From assembly GCA_963759235.1 (NCBI GenBank), contig CAVWYO010000011.1, positions 12,073 through 76,072 on the forward strand: DNA of 64,000 bases, read 5' to 3'. Below the pieces are notes generated by a model that ran no database searches, had not been told where the DNA came from, and saw nothing but the letters and a program-made list of their open reading frames with translations. Source of the stretch: Bauldia sp963759235 (lineage in GTDB: Bacteria; Pseudomonadota; Alphaproteobacteria; Rhizobiales; Kaistiaceae). Below are positions 1 to 8,231 of this stretch, piece after piece. A program made the position numbers and the translations under genes. The number at the start of each line of letters is the position of its first letter. Position 1 is the stretch's first letter.

Positions 1-1
1 A

Positions 2-1762
2 GATGAGAATGCCGCTCGCTCCGATGGGCGCGGTTCTATCGCTATAATCGGCGGCGGTTTTGCCGGACTGACCGCAGCTGCGGCGTTGATCAAGAAAGAT
101 GTCGACGCCAACATTACCATCTTCGAGCGACGTGACACGCTCCTGCCGCTGCAGCATGGCAGCGACACGAGGTGGCTGCACCCCCGCATCTACGATTGGC
201 CTGCCGACGGCAGCAATTCGGCGGTGGCGGATCTGCCGATTCTCAATTGGACTGCAGCGCGCGCCTCTGACGTCGCTGCCCAGATTTTGCTGGAATGGCG
301 CGAGCTGGCCAAGTCGGCAAAAGCTAAGCTCAATGTCTATTGTAACGCTCAACATCTACAAATCCATGAGCGCGAAATCGATAGAGGGCTCGCGATCGAG
401 TGGGTAGGTGATGAGCGCTCGTACGATGGCAGCGTGACAACGACCCAGGCCTCGATTGGGGCAACTCAGGTCTTTGATCACGTCATCATGGCGGTGGGCT
501 ATGGGCTGGAGAAGGACAATGCCCTGTCCTACTGGCGAAATGACACACTTGGCCAACCCAGCCTAGCTGAGCCACATCGCACCTATCTCGTTTCGGGCCA
601 GGGTGACGGCGCAATGATAGAGGTGTTGCGCCTGCGCATTTCGCAATACCGCCAAGACCGGATTCTGGACGAATTGGTCGTGCGGCGACCGGGCCTCCAT
701 AAGGCAGTCAAGGCGCTACGAGCAAGATTCCCCAAGCCACAATCGGGCATGTTCACTGCTTTCGAGGAGTTGGATAGGGAAGCAGATTTTCAGGACACGC
801 TCGGCGAATTGAAGCGGCGCCTGCGGCGCGATACCGAAGTGATCCTGCATCTGAGAAGACCAACTCTCATTGAGCTATTTGATAATCCAGAGGTGAAGAT
901 CGCTTTCCAAAATCGGCTTCTTATCTACCTGCTATATAAGTGCGGCGGCTTTATACCGAGCTGCGCAGAGATTGTGGAACTCGCAAGGATGCACGGCATC
1001 CCAGACGCGCAGGTTATCCAGCGTCATGGAACCGAGGTCTGTAAGAATATGGCGTCACTGCTGTCGGATGACCTGATGCGGGCAGTCACCGATCGGTTTT
1101 GCGAAGGGACTCCGGTGCGTCAGACTGAAGACATACATTGGTCGGGCGGGTACTTCGGCTTCCCTGGTCCGCAGAAGACCGCCAAGGATTTGGACGACCA
1201 AATCCGGCAATACTGGCGCAAAGAATACCTACCTGGACCGACTGCGCTTGCAGCTTTGTCGCTCTGCACAGGGGTGGCCGGGCTCTTGCGCAGGGACCAC
1301 CCCATCGACAAACGTTTGCGCGTCACTTTGCATCGCACCCGTATGGTGGGGCGCGAGCCGCTGCTCCAGCAGTGCTGTGAGTATGTCGGCGTTAGTATTC
1401 CAAAAACGAGACCTGCAGCGGGGCGCACCTTCCAGGTCGACAAGGCGACAATCGGCCTAGCCTATGGCTGCCGGGAGACTATCCGGTCGGTGAAGGGGGT
1501 GTCACGACTTGAGCTCCGCAACGCGATGGAGGAGCTCAATCTCAATGAGGGCTCGCGAGAGATGTCGATAGACGTCTGCTTCATCTTGGCAATGCCGGTC
1601 GTGCAGCCAGAAAAAGCGGGGAAATTCTCGGGACCCAGTCCTGTAGCCGGGGTGCTCTACGTCGACAGTGAGGCGCCGGATTGGTTCATCGACAATGAGC
1701 GGGCCAAGGATCTCTCCACCATCGTGGAGAGATTGGTGCGGATGCTTCCGAATTCGGCCTAG
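2..1762 (+). CDS. FAD/NAD(P)-binding protein with GAF-like C-terminus (5' partial)
   Basis: The reading frame is open from base 2, so the true start lies left of the window; 586 residues are visible. A Rossmann dinucleotide motif, GGGFAG, is encoded at 50-67, and a second flavoprotein-like element, VIMAVGYG, lies near 487-510. From about 1310 to the end the protein resembles a GAF sensor domain, with AGRTFQVDKATIG, a hydrophobic strand FILAMPVV and GVLYVDSEAPDWF. I see no transmembrane segment. It is probably a cytosolic flavoprotein or nucleotide sensor. GC is lower than in the core genome, and three co-located nucleotide-handling genes follow. The Rossmann assignment is firm, the GAF assignment is by motif only, and the reaction is unknown. 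Confidence 0.7.
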   Translation, partial: DENAARSDGRGSIAIIGGGFAGLTAAAALIKKDVDANITIFERRDTLLPLQHGSDTRWLHPRIYDWPADGSNSAVADLPILNWTAARASDVAAQILLEWRELAKSAKAKLNVYCNAQHLQIHEREIDRGLAIEWVGDERSYDGSVTTTQASIGATQVFDHVIMAVGYGLEKDNALSYWRNDTLGQPSLAEPHRTYLVSGQGDGAMIEVLRLRISQYRQDRILDELVVRRPGLHKAVKALRARFPKPQSGMFTAFEELDREADFQDTLGELKRRLRRDTEVILHLRRPTLIELFDNPEVKIAFQNRLLIYLLYKCGGFIPSCAEIVELARMHGIPDAQVIQRHGTEVCKNMASLLSDDLMRAVTDRFCEGTPVRQTEDIHWSGGYFGFPGPQKTAKDLDDQIRQYWRKEYLPGPTALAALSLCTGVAGLLRRDHPIDKRLRVTLHRTRMVGREPLLQQCCEYVGVSIPKTRPAAGRTFQVDKATIGLAYGCRETIRSVKGVSRLELRNAMEELNLNEGSREMSIDVCFILAMPVVQPEKAGKFSGPSPVAGVLYVDSEAPDWFIDNERAKDLSTIVERLVRMLPNSA

Positions 1763-1990
1763 TTGAGTTCCGGCGAATCCAAAATCGTTCGTCTGGCACA
1801 CGGCCGGAGACCGTTCCGCCTAAGCATATAATCCCCACCACTGGGCCAGTGGCCGTAGCGTTCGAGATCGTGAGTGTGGCAGCACCCCGTGCAACCAAAC
1901 CTTTCCAACTTAATTTCGACTACGTGGACTTTGTCCCGGCTTGAATGGGTCGGCAACGACGTCCTTGACCGTGGTAACCTGGAGATGTCC

Positions 1991-2317
1991 ATGATCAGCG
2001 CAACGACTGAACACGTATCGGAACTTGGTGCGGCTTCCGCCCGCGGTCCGATCGAACACAAAGTCAAGTCGTGGCCCCAATTTTTCGAGGCCACTTTGTC
2101 CGGTGTTAAGACTCACGATGTTCGTCGATCGACCGATCGCGACTATCGGGTGGGAGATAGACTGCGCCTGCAAGAATACGACCCGGTCACTAAGACATAT
2201 TCCGGTCGCGAACTGGTGGTTCGAATTACCTATATGACTTCCGCCGCAGCGCCCTGCGCTCTGTCAGAAGAATGTTTGCATTCCGATTTTTGTATTCTCA
2301 GCATAGCCAAAGTATGA
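1991..2317 (+). CDS. DUF3850 family protein (ASCH/PUA-like fold)
   Basis: This 108-residue protein has the features of DUF3850: HKVK at residues 23-26, GVKTHDVRR at 38-46, DRDYRVGD at 49-56 and an EYDP...YSGR strand after it. DUF3850 belongs to the ASCH/PUA-like group, whose members bind RNA or modified nucleotides. I chose ATG 1991 because GGAG at 1981-1984 sits six bases upstream; ATG 1985 and an earlier frame-open start lack a spaced ribosome site. The stop is 15 bases before the kinase start, so the two are probably co-transcribed. The target is unknown. Confidence 0.75.
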   Translation: MISATTEHVSELGAASARGPIEHKVKSWPQFFEATLSGVKTHDVRRSTDRDYRVGDRLRLQEYDPVTKTYSGRELVVRITYMTSAAAPCALSEECLHSDFCILSIAKV

Positions 2318-2332
2318 TTTCGGTCAGACACC

Positions 2333-2888
2333 GTGACGGGGCGGATCGTTGCAGTTTCAGGGCTCTGTGGTGCTGGTAAGAGCACAGCCGTAGGCTTTTT
2401 AGCGCAGAGGACTGGCGGGGAAGTGGTTTATTTCGGGGCCACGGTGCTACGCGTTGTGCGCGAGCGCGGCCTTCAGGAAACGAGTGCCAGCGAACAGATT
2501 GTGCGCATTGAGCTGCGCGACCAGCACGGATCGGCTTACCTGGCTAAGCTGGAAGCAGCCCGAATGAAATCGATCTTGGAGGAGGGGCGCGACGTTTTCG
2601 TGGATGCAGTGTATAACGTTGAAGAGCTTGACTTTCTTTCGCGGCTGGCGGCCGACTTTCTCCTCATTGGCATCGAGGTGTCTTTTGATACCAGGCTGGC
2701 GCGGCTCGGTGTGCGGCTAGTACGGCCGATGACGGAGCCGCAGCTCCGGAAGCGCGATGCGGTGGATCTGACCCAACTCAAGAGTGGGAATGTGCTTACC
2801 AGGGCCAGCGTGCGAAATCGGCAATGAAGGGTCGATGGCAGAGTTTGAGAGCATTCTCAGCCGCGTACTGGATGAGAAGTCCTTTTGA
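2333..2888 (+). CDS. Small P-loop nucleotide kinase (frameshifted near its 3' end)
   Basis: The N-terminus has a clear Walker A motif, GLCGAGKS, at residues 10-17, followed by a layout like dNMP or dephospho-CoA kinases. It starts at GTG 2333, just after the DUF3850 stop. The frame stops at 2827 with an atypical tail. The other frame encodes CEIGNEGSMAEFESILSRVL and stops at 2886-2888, which fits the usual kinase ending of a strand plus NEGS plus helix. A single extra base between about 2801 and 2813 explains this; without it the product would be 184 residues. The 3' end overlaps the convergent Nudix gene by 32 bases. A nucleotide or nucleoside phosphate substrate is inferred only. Confidence 0.65.
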
Positions 2889-3288
2889 CGGTCTGCGTCT
2901 GGAACAGACGGGGCACAATAGAATTGGTAAGGCTGGGGGCGAGTTCTTTGTTGGCGTCGGTGCGTGGATCGAACCAGATTAGCTGCTCGATTTCCGCCTG
3001 GGGGATGGGATCGCCGACTAGGGCGCCAATATAGAGCCTCACCACCACATCAGTGTCCGCAATGCCCGCCGCCCGGTCCCGGAAGACACCAAGGTAGTTG
3101 ATGCCCTCGGGGATGAAGGTGCAGCCCAGTTCCTCGCCAATCTCGCGGGCAAGAGCGGTGAGGTCATCTTCCCCTCGTTCGGGCTTGCCACCGGGTAAAA
3201 TATAGCAGTCAGAGCCACGCTTTCGGACGAGCAGCAAACAGCCATCCTGAACCACGGCAAGGCCAATCTTCAAAATTTCCCGAGGCAT
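2857..3288 (-). CDS. Nudix hydrolase
   Basis: The 143-residue product carries a complete Nudix box: G34 followed by E40, then R48-E49 and E52-E53 of the REUxEExGU signature, here GKPERGE then REIGEELGC. These residues bind the catalytic metal, and the family cleaves nucleoside diphosphate-X bonds. The ATG at 3288 gives the usual length and begins just before the first strand. The frame stays open upstream to 3507 but without family resemblance. It is convergent with the kinase and overlaps its end. Nudix substrates cannot be read from sequence; the ASCH-type and kinase neighbours suggest a modified nucleotide. Confidence 0.85.
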   Translation of the reverse strand: MPREILKIGLAVVQDGCLLLVRKRGSDCYILPGGKPERGEDDLTALAREIGEELGCTFIPEGINYLGVFRDRAAGIADTDVVVRLYIGALVGDPIPQAEIEQLIWFDPRTDANKELAPSLTNSIVPRLFQTQTVKRTSHPVRG

Positions 3289-3319
3289 CGGTGCGTGCTC
3301 GCGAATCGCTCCCACTATT

Positions 3320-4447
3320 TTATCGCTGGTAGGATGCCTGATGTGATCGCGATGTCGGGAGGGAGTAACTACTCCACAGCTTCGTCGTGACCAGGGCTCG
3401 TTGGCAGTAAGCCGGGTCAGGCAATGACATCCGCGGCCGGGGCTTTGCGGAATGATCGCCCGCTGTTCCGCGAGACCGCTCCTCGAATACCAGAACTCCA
3501 CCCCCACATCGCGCTCCTCTGGGGCGTTGCTCCCGGTGAGACTTCACCCCACCCATCGCCGCCGCGATCTCCGCCGCCAGTTTCGCGTTGTTCTTCACCA
3601 GCGCGATGTTGGTGACGAGGCTCGCGCCGCCGGTCCGCTTCAGGATCGCGTCGAGCAGGAACGGCGTCACCGCCTTGCCGGTCACCCCCGCCGCCACGCA
3701 GTCGCGGTGCGCCGCCGCGATGTGGACCGCCATCTCGGCCGCCGGGATCTCGTCCGCCCCCGGCACCGGGTTGGCGACCAGGATGCCGCCGCCGAGCGCC
3801 AGCGCCGCGCGCGCCGCCACGAAGGCGGCGATCGCCGCCGGGTCGTCGAGGCGGATCGGCGCCGGCAGGCCTGAGTCGCGCGACCAGAAGGCGGGAAAGG
3901 TGTCGGTGCCGTAACAGACCACCGGCACGCCGAGCGTCTCCAGGACTTCCAGCGTCTTCGCCAGGTCGAGGAGCGCCTTGGCGCCGGCGGCGACCACCGT
4001 CACGTCGGTGCGCGCCAGTTCGCCGAGATCGGCCGAGATGTCGAAGCTTGCCTCGGCGCCGCGGTGGACGCCGCCGATGCCGCCGGTGGCGAAGACGCCG
4101 ATGCCGGCGCGGGCGGCGACGATCATGGTGGCGGCGACCGTCGTCGCGCCGGGCCTGCCCGAGACGACGCCGTAGGCGAGGTCGGCGCGCGACAGCTTCA
4201 GCGTGTCGGTCGATGTCGCCAGCCGTTCCAGTCCGGCCTGGTCGAGGCCGACGCGAATCCCGCCGTCGAGCACCGCGATTGTCGCCGGCACCGCGCCCGC
4301 TTCCCGCACGATCGCCTCGACCGCCAGTGCCGTCTCGATGTTCTGCGGCCACGGCATGCCGTGGCTGACGATGGTGGTCTCCAGGGCGACCACCGGCCGG
4401 CGGTCGGCCAGCGCCGCCCGCACCTCGTCGCTGATCGCCAGCATCAT
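3320..4447 (-). CDS. psuG: Pseudouridine-5'-phosphate glycosidase with non-native C-terminal tail
   Basis: PsuG splits pseudouridine 5'-phosphate into uracil and ribose 5-phosphate. The family core is intact: LETTIVSHG near residue 22, GVFATGGIGGVHRG, and the lysine-rich VVAAGAKALLDLAKT helix bearing the expected Schiff-base lysine. Family similarity stops near residue 300 (about base 3548), close to the normal length of 305-312. The frame then continues about 75 residues of lower-complexity sequence to a stop at 3320. The natural stop seems to have been lost where the low-GC island joins. ATGA overlap with psuK upstream indicates translational coupling. Confidence 0.85.
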   Translation of the reverse strand: MMLAISDEVRAALADRRPVVALETTIVSHGMPWPQNIETALAVEAIVREAGAVPATIAVLDGGIRVGLDQAGLERLATSTDTLKLSRADLAYGVVSGRPGATTVAATMIVAARAGIGVFATGGIGGVHRGAEASFDISADLGELARTDVTVVAAGAKALLDLAKTLEVLETLGVPVVCYGTDTFPAFWSRDSGLPAPIRLDDPAAIAAFVAARAALALGGGILVANPVPGADEIPAAEMAVHIAAAHRDCVAAGVTGKAVTPFLLDAILKRTGGASLVTNIALVKNNAKLAAEIAAAMGGVKSHREQRPRGARCGGGVLVFEERSRGTAGDHSAKPRPRMSLPDPAYCQRALVTTKLWSSYSLPTSRSHQASYQR

Positions 4448-5406
4448 TGCACCTCCGTCGCGGCGTTAGCGCCGAGGCGGGCGCCGATGGCGGCGGCGGT
4501 CAGCCCCGGCGGCACCGTGCCTCCGTGCTCCATAGTGATGGCAGCCGCCGCCAGTCCCGGCCGGATCGCCTCGAACAGCGCGCGGCCCGAGGCGAGGCCG
4601 TGGATGGTTCCGGCGGCGAGCGCGTCGCCGGCGCCGTTGACGCTGCGCACCCTCGCCGGCAGCGGCGCGAACGTCCTGACCTCGCCGCCGCTCGCCACCG
4701 CCAGCGGCGCGCCGGCGTCGGTAACCACCACGTCCGGGCGCGGCCGGCCGGCAAGCGCCTTGGCGAGGTCCGCCGCCGGCCGGTCCTGTTCGCCGGGTGG
4801 TAGGCCGAGGATGGCGGCGGCCTCCTTGCGGTTGACGAAAAGCACGGTGATGTCGCGGAGGATGGGGGCGAGCCGCACCGCCTTCGCCGGCGACACCGCC
4901 AGCGCCGCGGCCGGGTGGCCGGCGGCGCGCGCCGCTCGGGTGAGACAGGCGAGCGTCTCGGCTGAGACATTCGCGTCCGCTACCCACCAATCGCCGTCCG
5001 GTGCCGTCTCAATGGCGTTCCGGAGGGTGTCCGGGGCCATTTCATCGAGGATTTCCATGGCCGCGATGCCGACGATCAGGTTGCCGGCTTGGTCGAGCGC
5101 CGCGTGATAAGTGGCCGTCGGCGCGTCCGAAACGCTGAGACAGCTGGTGTCGATTCCGGCCGATTCGGCCGCCGCCCGCACCGTTTCACCGTCCGTATCG
5201 GCCCCGATTCGGCTCACCAGCCGCACCGGGTGGCCGAGCCTCGCCAGGATGACCGCGACGTTGAAGCCGACCCCGCCCGGCGTCGCGCGCGCCGTTCCCG
5301 GGTTCGAGGCGCCCATCACCGGGACGGCGCGCGACGCCGCGAGACGGTCGACGGACGCCCCGCCGAACACCGAAACGGAGCCGGGCCAGGCCGTTCGCTC
5401 GTCCAC
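4444..5406 (-). CDS. psuK: PfkB-family kinase, pseudouridine kinase
   Basis: This 320-residue PfkB sugar kinase has the N-terminal VSVFGGASVD strand, the GGVGFNVAVILARLG substrate helix and the C-terminal SVNGAGDALAAG anion-hole motif with the catalytic aspartate. PsuK phosphorylates pseudouridine to the 5'-phosphate that PsuG then cleaves. It starts at GTG 5406, with GGGAG about 13 bases upstream. It overlaps psuG by four bases (ATGA), so the two form a catabolic operon for the modified nucleoside. PfkB specificity is inferred mainly from the psuG neighbour. Confidence 0.85.
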   Translation of the reverse strand: MDERTAWPGSVSVFGGASVDRLAASRAVPVMGASNPGTARATPGGVGFNVAVILARLGHPVRLVSRIGADTDGETVRAAAESAGIDTSCLSVSDAPTATYHAALDQAGNLIVGIAAMEILDEMAPDTLRNAIETAPDGDWWVADANVSAETLACLTRAARAAGHPAAALAVSPAKAVRLAPILRDITVLFVNRKEAAAILGLPPGEQDRPAADLAKALAGRPRPDVVVTDAGAPLAVASGGEVRTFAPLPARVRSVNGAGDALAAGTIHGLASGRALFEAIRPGLAAAAITMEHGGTVPPGLTAAAIGARLGANAATEVQ

Positions 5407-5540
5407 CGCTGATCAGACTCCCGACGACAAAGATGGGCGGGCCGATCATCGGCGGGCGCGGCCGCCCGCGCAATGATCTTGATGTTTCGGCAATGTTCCG
5501 GTGCGTTTCAAACCCGTTTCAATTTCCAGCTTGCCAAAGA

Positions 5541-5555
5541 GAACAAAACATGTAC
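5541..5555 (+). promoter_or_regulatory. Candidate LexA (SOS) box upstream of recA
   Basis: The sequence reads GAAC-N7-GTAC, one mismatch from the direct-repeat alphaproteobacterial LexA site GAAC-N7-GAAC. It lies 71 bases upstream of the recA start. The position fits SOS control of recA, but the second half-site is imperfect. Confidence 0.5.
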
Positions 5556-5625
5556 ATTCAACCTCAAGGGGGCCCCCACAATCGTTTGAACGTCCCCGGC
5601 CGCTGTGGAATAAGGAGCGCGCGAC

Positions 5626-6723
5626 ATGACGGCAACGTCTCTTCGTCTGATCGAGGGTCATGCAATGGACAAGTCGAAGGCGCTCGATGCGGCGCTCAGC
5701 CAGATTGAGCGCGCTTTCGGCAAGGGCTCGGTCATGCGTCTCGGCAAGAACGATGCGGTCGTCGAGATCGCCACGGTGCCGACCGGCTCGCTGGGGCTCG
5801 ACATCGCGCTCGGAATCGGCGGCCTGCCGCGCGGCCGGGTCGTCGAGATTTATGGACCGGAATCGTCGGGCAAGACGACGCTGGCGCTCCACGCCATCGC
5901 CGAGGCGCAGAAGACCGGCGGCATTTGCGCCTTCATCGACGCGGAACACGCCCTCGATGCCGGTTATGCCCGCAAGCTCGGCGTCAATCTCGACGATCTC
6001 CTCATCTCCCAGCCGGATACCGGCGAGCAGGCGCTCGAGATCGCCGACACGCTGGTGCGCTCCGGCGCGATCGACATCCTCGTCGTCGATTCGGTCGCCG
6101 CGCTGACGCCGCGGGCCGAAATCGAGGGCGAGATGGGCGATCAGTTGCCGGGCCTGCAGGCCAGACTGATGAGCCAGGCGCTCCGCAAGCTCACCGCCTC
6201 GATCAACCGGTCCCAGACCATGGTCGTCTTCATCAACCAGATCCGAATGAAGATCGGCGTCATGTTCGGCAGCCCGGAGACGACCACCGGCGGCAACGCG
6301 CTGAAATTCTACGCCTCGGTCAGGCTGGATATCCGCCGCATCGGCTCGATCAAGGAACGCGACGAGGTGGTCGGCAACCAGACCCGGGTGAAGGTGGTGA
6401 AGAACAAGCTGGCGCCGCCGTTCAAGCAGGTCGAGTTCGACATCATGTATGGCGAGGGAATTTCGAAGACCGGCGAATTGGTCGATCTCGGAGTGAAGGC
6501 GGGGATCGTCGAGAAATCCGGTGCCTGGTTCTCCTTCGACAGTCAGCGCCTCGGCCAGGGGCGGGAGAACGCCAAGCTTTTCCTCAAGGAAAATCCGGGA
6601 ATCGCCAGCCAGATCGAGCAGGCGGTGCGGCAGAGCGCCGGACTGATCGCCGAGCAGTTCCTCGACAAGGGCGGTCCCGACGACGAGGGCGGAGCCGACC
6701 CCGACGACGCGCTGGAGGCATGA
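5626..6723 (+). CDS. recA: Recombinase RecA
   Basis: RecA forms ATP-dependent filaments on single-stranded DNA, drives strand exchange and triggers LexA self-cleavage. The 365-residue protein has Walker A GPESSGKT at residues 77-84, the DAEHALD segment, Walker B ILVVDSVAAL and the L2-adjacent INQIRMKIGVMFG motif. ATG 5626 is preferred: AAGGAG at 5612-5617 is eight bases upstream, and the SLRLIEG leader is typical of alphaproteobacterial RecA. A second Met at 5662 would drop it. The acidic tail is present. The gene is intact and followed by unrelated small genes before alaS. Confidence 0.98.
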   Translation: MTATSLRLIEGHAMDKSKALDAALSQIERAFGKGSVMRLGKNDAVVEIATVPTGSLGLDIALGIGGLPRGRVVEIYGPESSGKTTLALHAIAEAQKTGGICAFIDAEHALDAGYARKLGVNLDDLLISQPDTGEQALEIADTLVRSGAIDILVVDSVAALTPRAEIEGEMGDQLPGLQARLMSQALRKLTASINRSQTMVVFINQIRMKIGVMFGSPETTTGGNALKFYASVRLDIRRIGSIKERDEVVGNQTRVKVVKNKLAPPFKQVEFDIMYGEGISKTGELVDLGVKAGIVEKSGAWFSFDSQRLGQGRENAKLFLKENPGIASQIEQAVRQSAGLIAEQFLDKGGPDDEGGADPDDALEA

Positions 6724-6766
6724 CCCGGCCAGATAGCTCACGGATCGGCAGCGAGGGGCGGGCGTC

Positions 6767-7186
6767 GTGGAGCAGAGGCTCAGTCTGGTCACCCTTGGTG
6801 TCGCCGACCTCGAACGGTCGCGCCGCTTTTACGAAGATGGCCTTGGCTGGACACGTGGCAACGCCAATCCCGATGTCGTCTTCTTCCAGCTGCCGGGCAT
6901 GATCTTGGCGCTCTGGTCCCGCGCATCGCTTGTCGAGGACGCCGGGCTCGAGGACGGCGGCGGGTTTGGCGGTATCGCGCTCGCCCAGAATGTCCGGTCG
7001 CGGGAAGCGGTCGACGCCGTCCTGGCCGAAGCCGAGGCTGCCGGTGGCCGGATCATGAAGGGCGCGGCTGATACTTTCTGGGGCGGGTATTCCGGTTATT
7101 TTGCCGATCCCGACGGTCATCCCTGGGAAGTCGCCTGGAACCCGTTCTGGACCATCGACGCCGAAGGGCGGGTGATTCTTTCCTGA
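6767..7186 (+). CDS. VOC-family (glyoxalase-like) protein
   Basis: The 139-residue protein has one vicinal-oxygen-chelate unit pair: LVTLGVADLERSRRFYEDGLGW at the start and YFADPDGHPWEVAWNP near residue 115-130. Such proteins are metal-dependent lyases or dioxygenases, or antibiotic-binding proteins. GTG 6767 follows a G-rich ribosome site. The gene starts 43 bases after recA in the same direction. No substrate can be assigned. Confidence 0.8.
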   Translation: MEQRLSLVTLGVADLERSRRFYEDGLGWTRGNANPDVVFFQLPGMILALWSRASLVEDAGLEDGGGFGGIALAQNVRSREAVDAVLAEAEAAGGRIMKGAADTFWGGYSGYFADPDGHPWEVAWNPFWTIDAEGRVILS

Positions 7187-7307
7187 TCCGGGGCACGGTG
7201 GCTGTTTCCGTACAAAGTGCCGGGCGTTCGGTCGCGGGCGGCTGCTATTGAGCCGGCGACGACGGGAACGTAACTTGATCCGCTCAAGGAAGCCTCGGAG
7301 AACGCTT

Positions 7308-8090
7308 ATGCAAGAGGTCCGGCAGGTGGAGGAGCGTCGGGGCGTGGTCGGCAGCGCCTTCATGCGGCTTGGGCGGAAGGTCGTGTGGGGGATGGATCGG
7401 TATTTCGGGCGAAAGTCCACGCTCGGCGACCATGAGTTCTTCGACAACCGCGATTTCCCTTGCGTTGCCGAGATCGAAGCGAATTGGCGGAAGGCCCGGG
7501 CCGAGCTTGATGCGCTGTTGCCCTACGCCGCCCACATGCCCAACTTCCAGGACATCTCGAAGGAGCAGAAGAACCTGTCTCAGGACGACGGCTGGAAGAC
7601 CTATTTCTTCTACGCCTACGGGATCAAGGCGCCGGCCAACTGCCGGCGCTGCCCGGAGACGGCGGAGCTTCTCAAGCGCATCCCGGGGATGAAAACGGCC
7701 TTCTTCTCGATCCTGGCGCCCGGCAAGCATTTGCCGCCGCATCGCGGTCCGTTCAAGGGCGTGCTTCGCCTCCACCTCGCCCTGCTCATTCCCGAGCCCG
7801 CCGAGAAATGCGGCATCCGGGTCGGCCCCGAGACCCGCCATTGGGAGGAGGGCAAGGTGATGATTTTCGACGACACCTATGAGCACGAGGCCTGGAACGA
7901 CACCGGCGGGGTAAGGGTGGTGCTTTTCGTCGACATTCTGAGGCCGACCCGCTTTCCGGCCAATCTCCTCAATTCGGTGATGACCTGGGTGATTGCCTTT
8001 TCACCGTTCGTCCTCGGCTCGGCCGGCAGCTATCTACGCTGGGAGAAACGCTTCGAGGCGGTGGTGAACCAGGACGCCCCAGCGCGCTAG
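7308..8090 (+). CDS. Aspartyl/asparaginyl beta-hydroxylase family, LpxO-like
   Basis: This 260-residue protein belongs to the family of Fe(II)/2-oxoglutarate hydroxylases that includes LpxO, which 2-hydroxylates lipid A acyl chains. The metal-binding histidine in LPPHRGPFKG, the second in YEHEAWN, and the following basic RVVLFVDILRP strand are visible. A hydrophobic C-terminal stretch (LLNSVMTWVIAFSPFVLG) could anchor it to the inner membrane. ATG 7308 is chosen because GGAG at 7297-7300 lies seven bases upstream; a TTG start 60 bases earlier is less likely. Lipid A as substrate is inferred. Confidence 0.75.
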   Translation: MQEVRQVEERRGVVGSAFMRLGRKVVWGMDRYFGRKSTLGDHEFFDNRDFPCVAEIEANWRKARAELDALLPYAAHMPNFQDISKEQKNLSQDDGWKTYFFYAYGIKAPANCRRCPETAELLKRIPGMKTAFFSILAPGKHLPPHRGPFKGVLRLHLALLIPEPAEKCGIRVGPETRHWEEGKVMIFDDTYEHEAWNDTGGVRVVLFVDILRPTRFPANLLNSVMTWVIAFSPFVLGSAGSYLRWEKRFEAVVNQDAPAR

Positions 8091-8231
8091 CCGCGCACCC
8101 GCCGGGGAGGAAGAGCGCTCCGACCCAGCCAACCGATGTAGCTTTCTGGACAATGTCACCGTGCGGGCTGTAAAACCGCCCGCGCGGCCATAACTTAGTG
8201 GCGGCTTTCCGCAAGCGTCGATAAGCACACA

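Noticed and set aside
2835..2888. 17-residue ORF MAEFESILSRVLDEKSF as a separate gene
   Set aside because: It is better explained as the displaced end of the frameshifted kinase.
3417..4352. 311-residue leftward frame rich in arginine
   Set aside because: Shifted-frame shadow of psuG; composition is that of a GC-rich off frame.
5446..6792. 448-residue leftward frame opposite recA
   Set aside because: Antisense shadow of recA.
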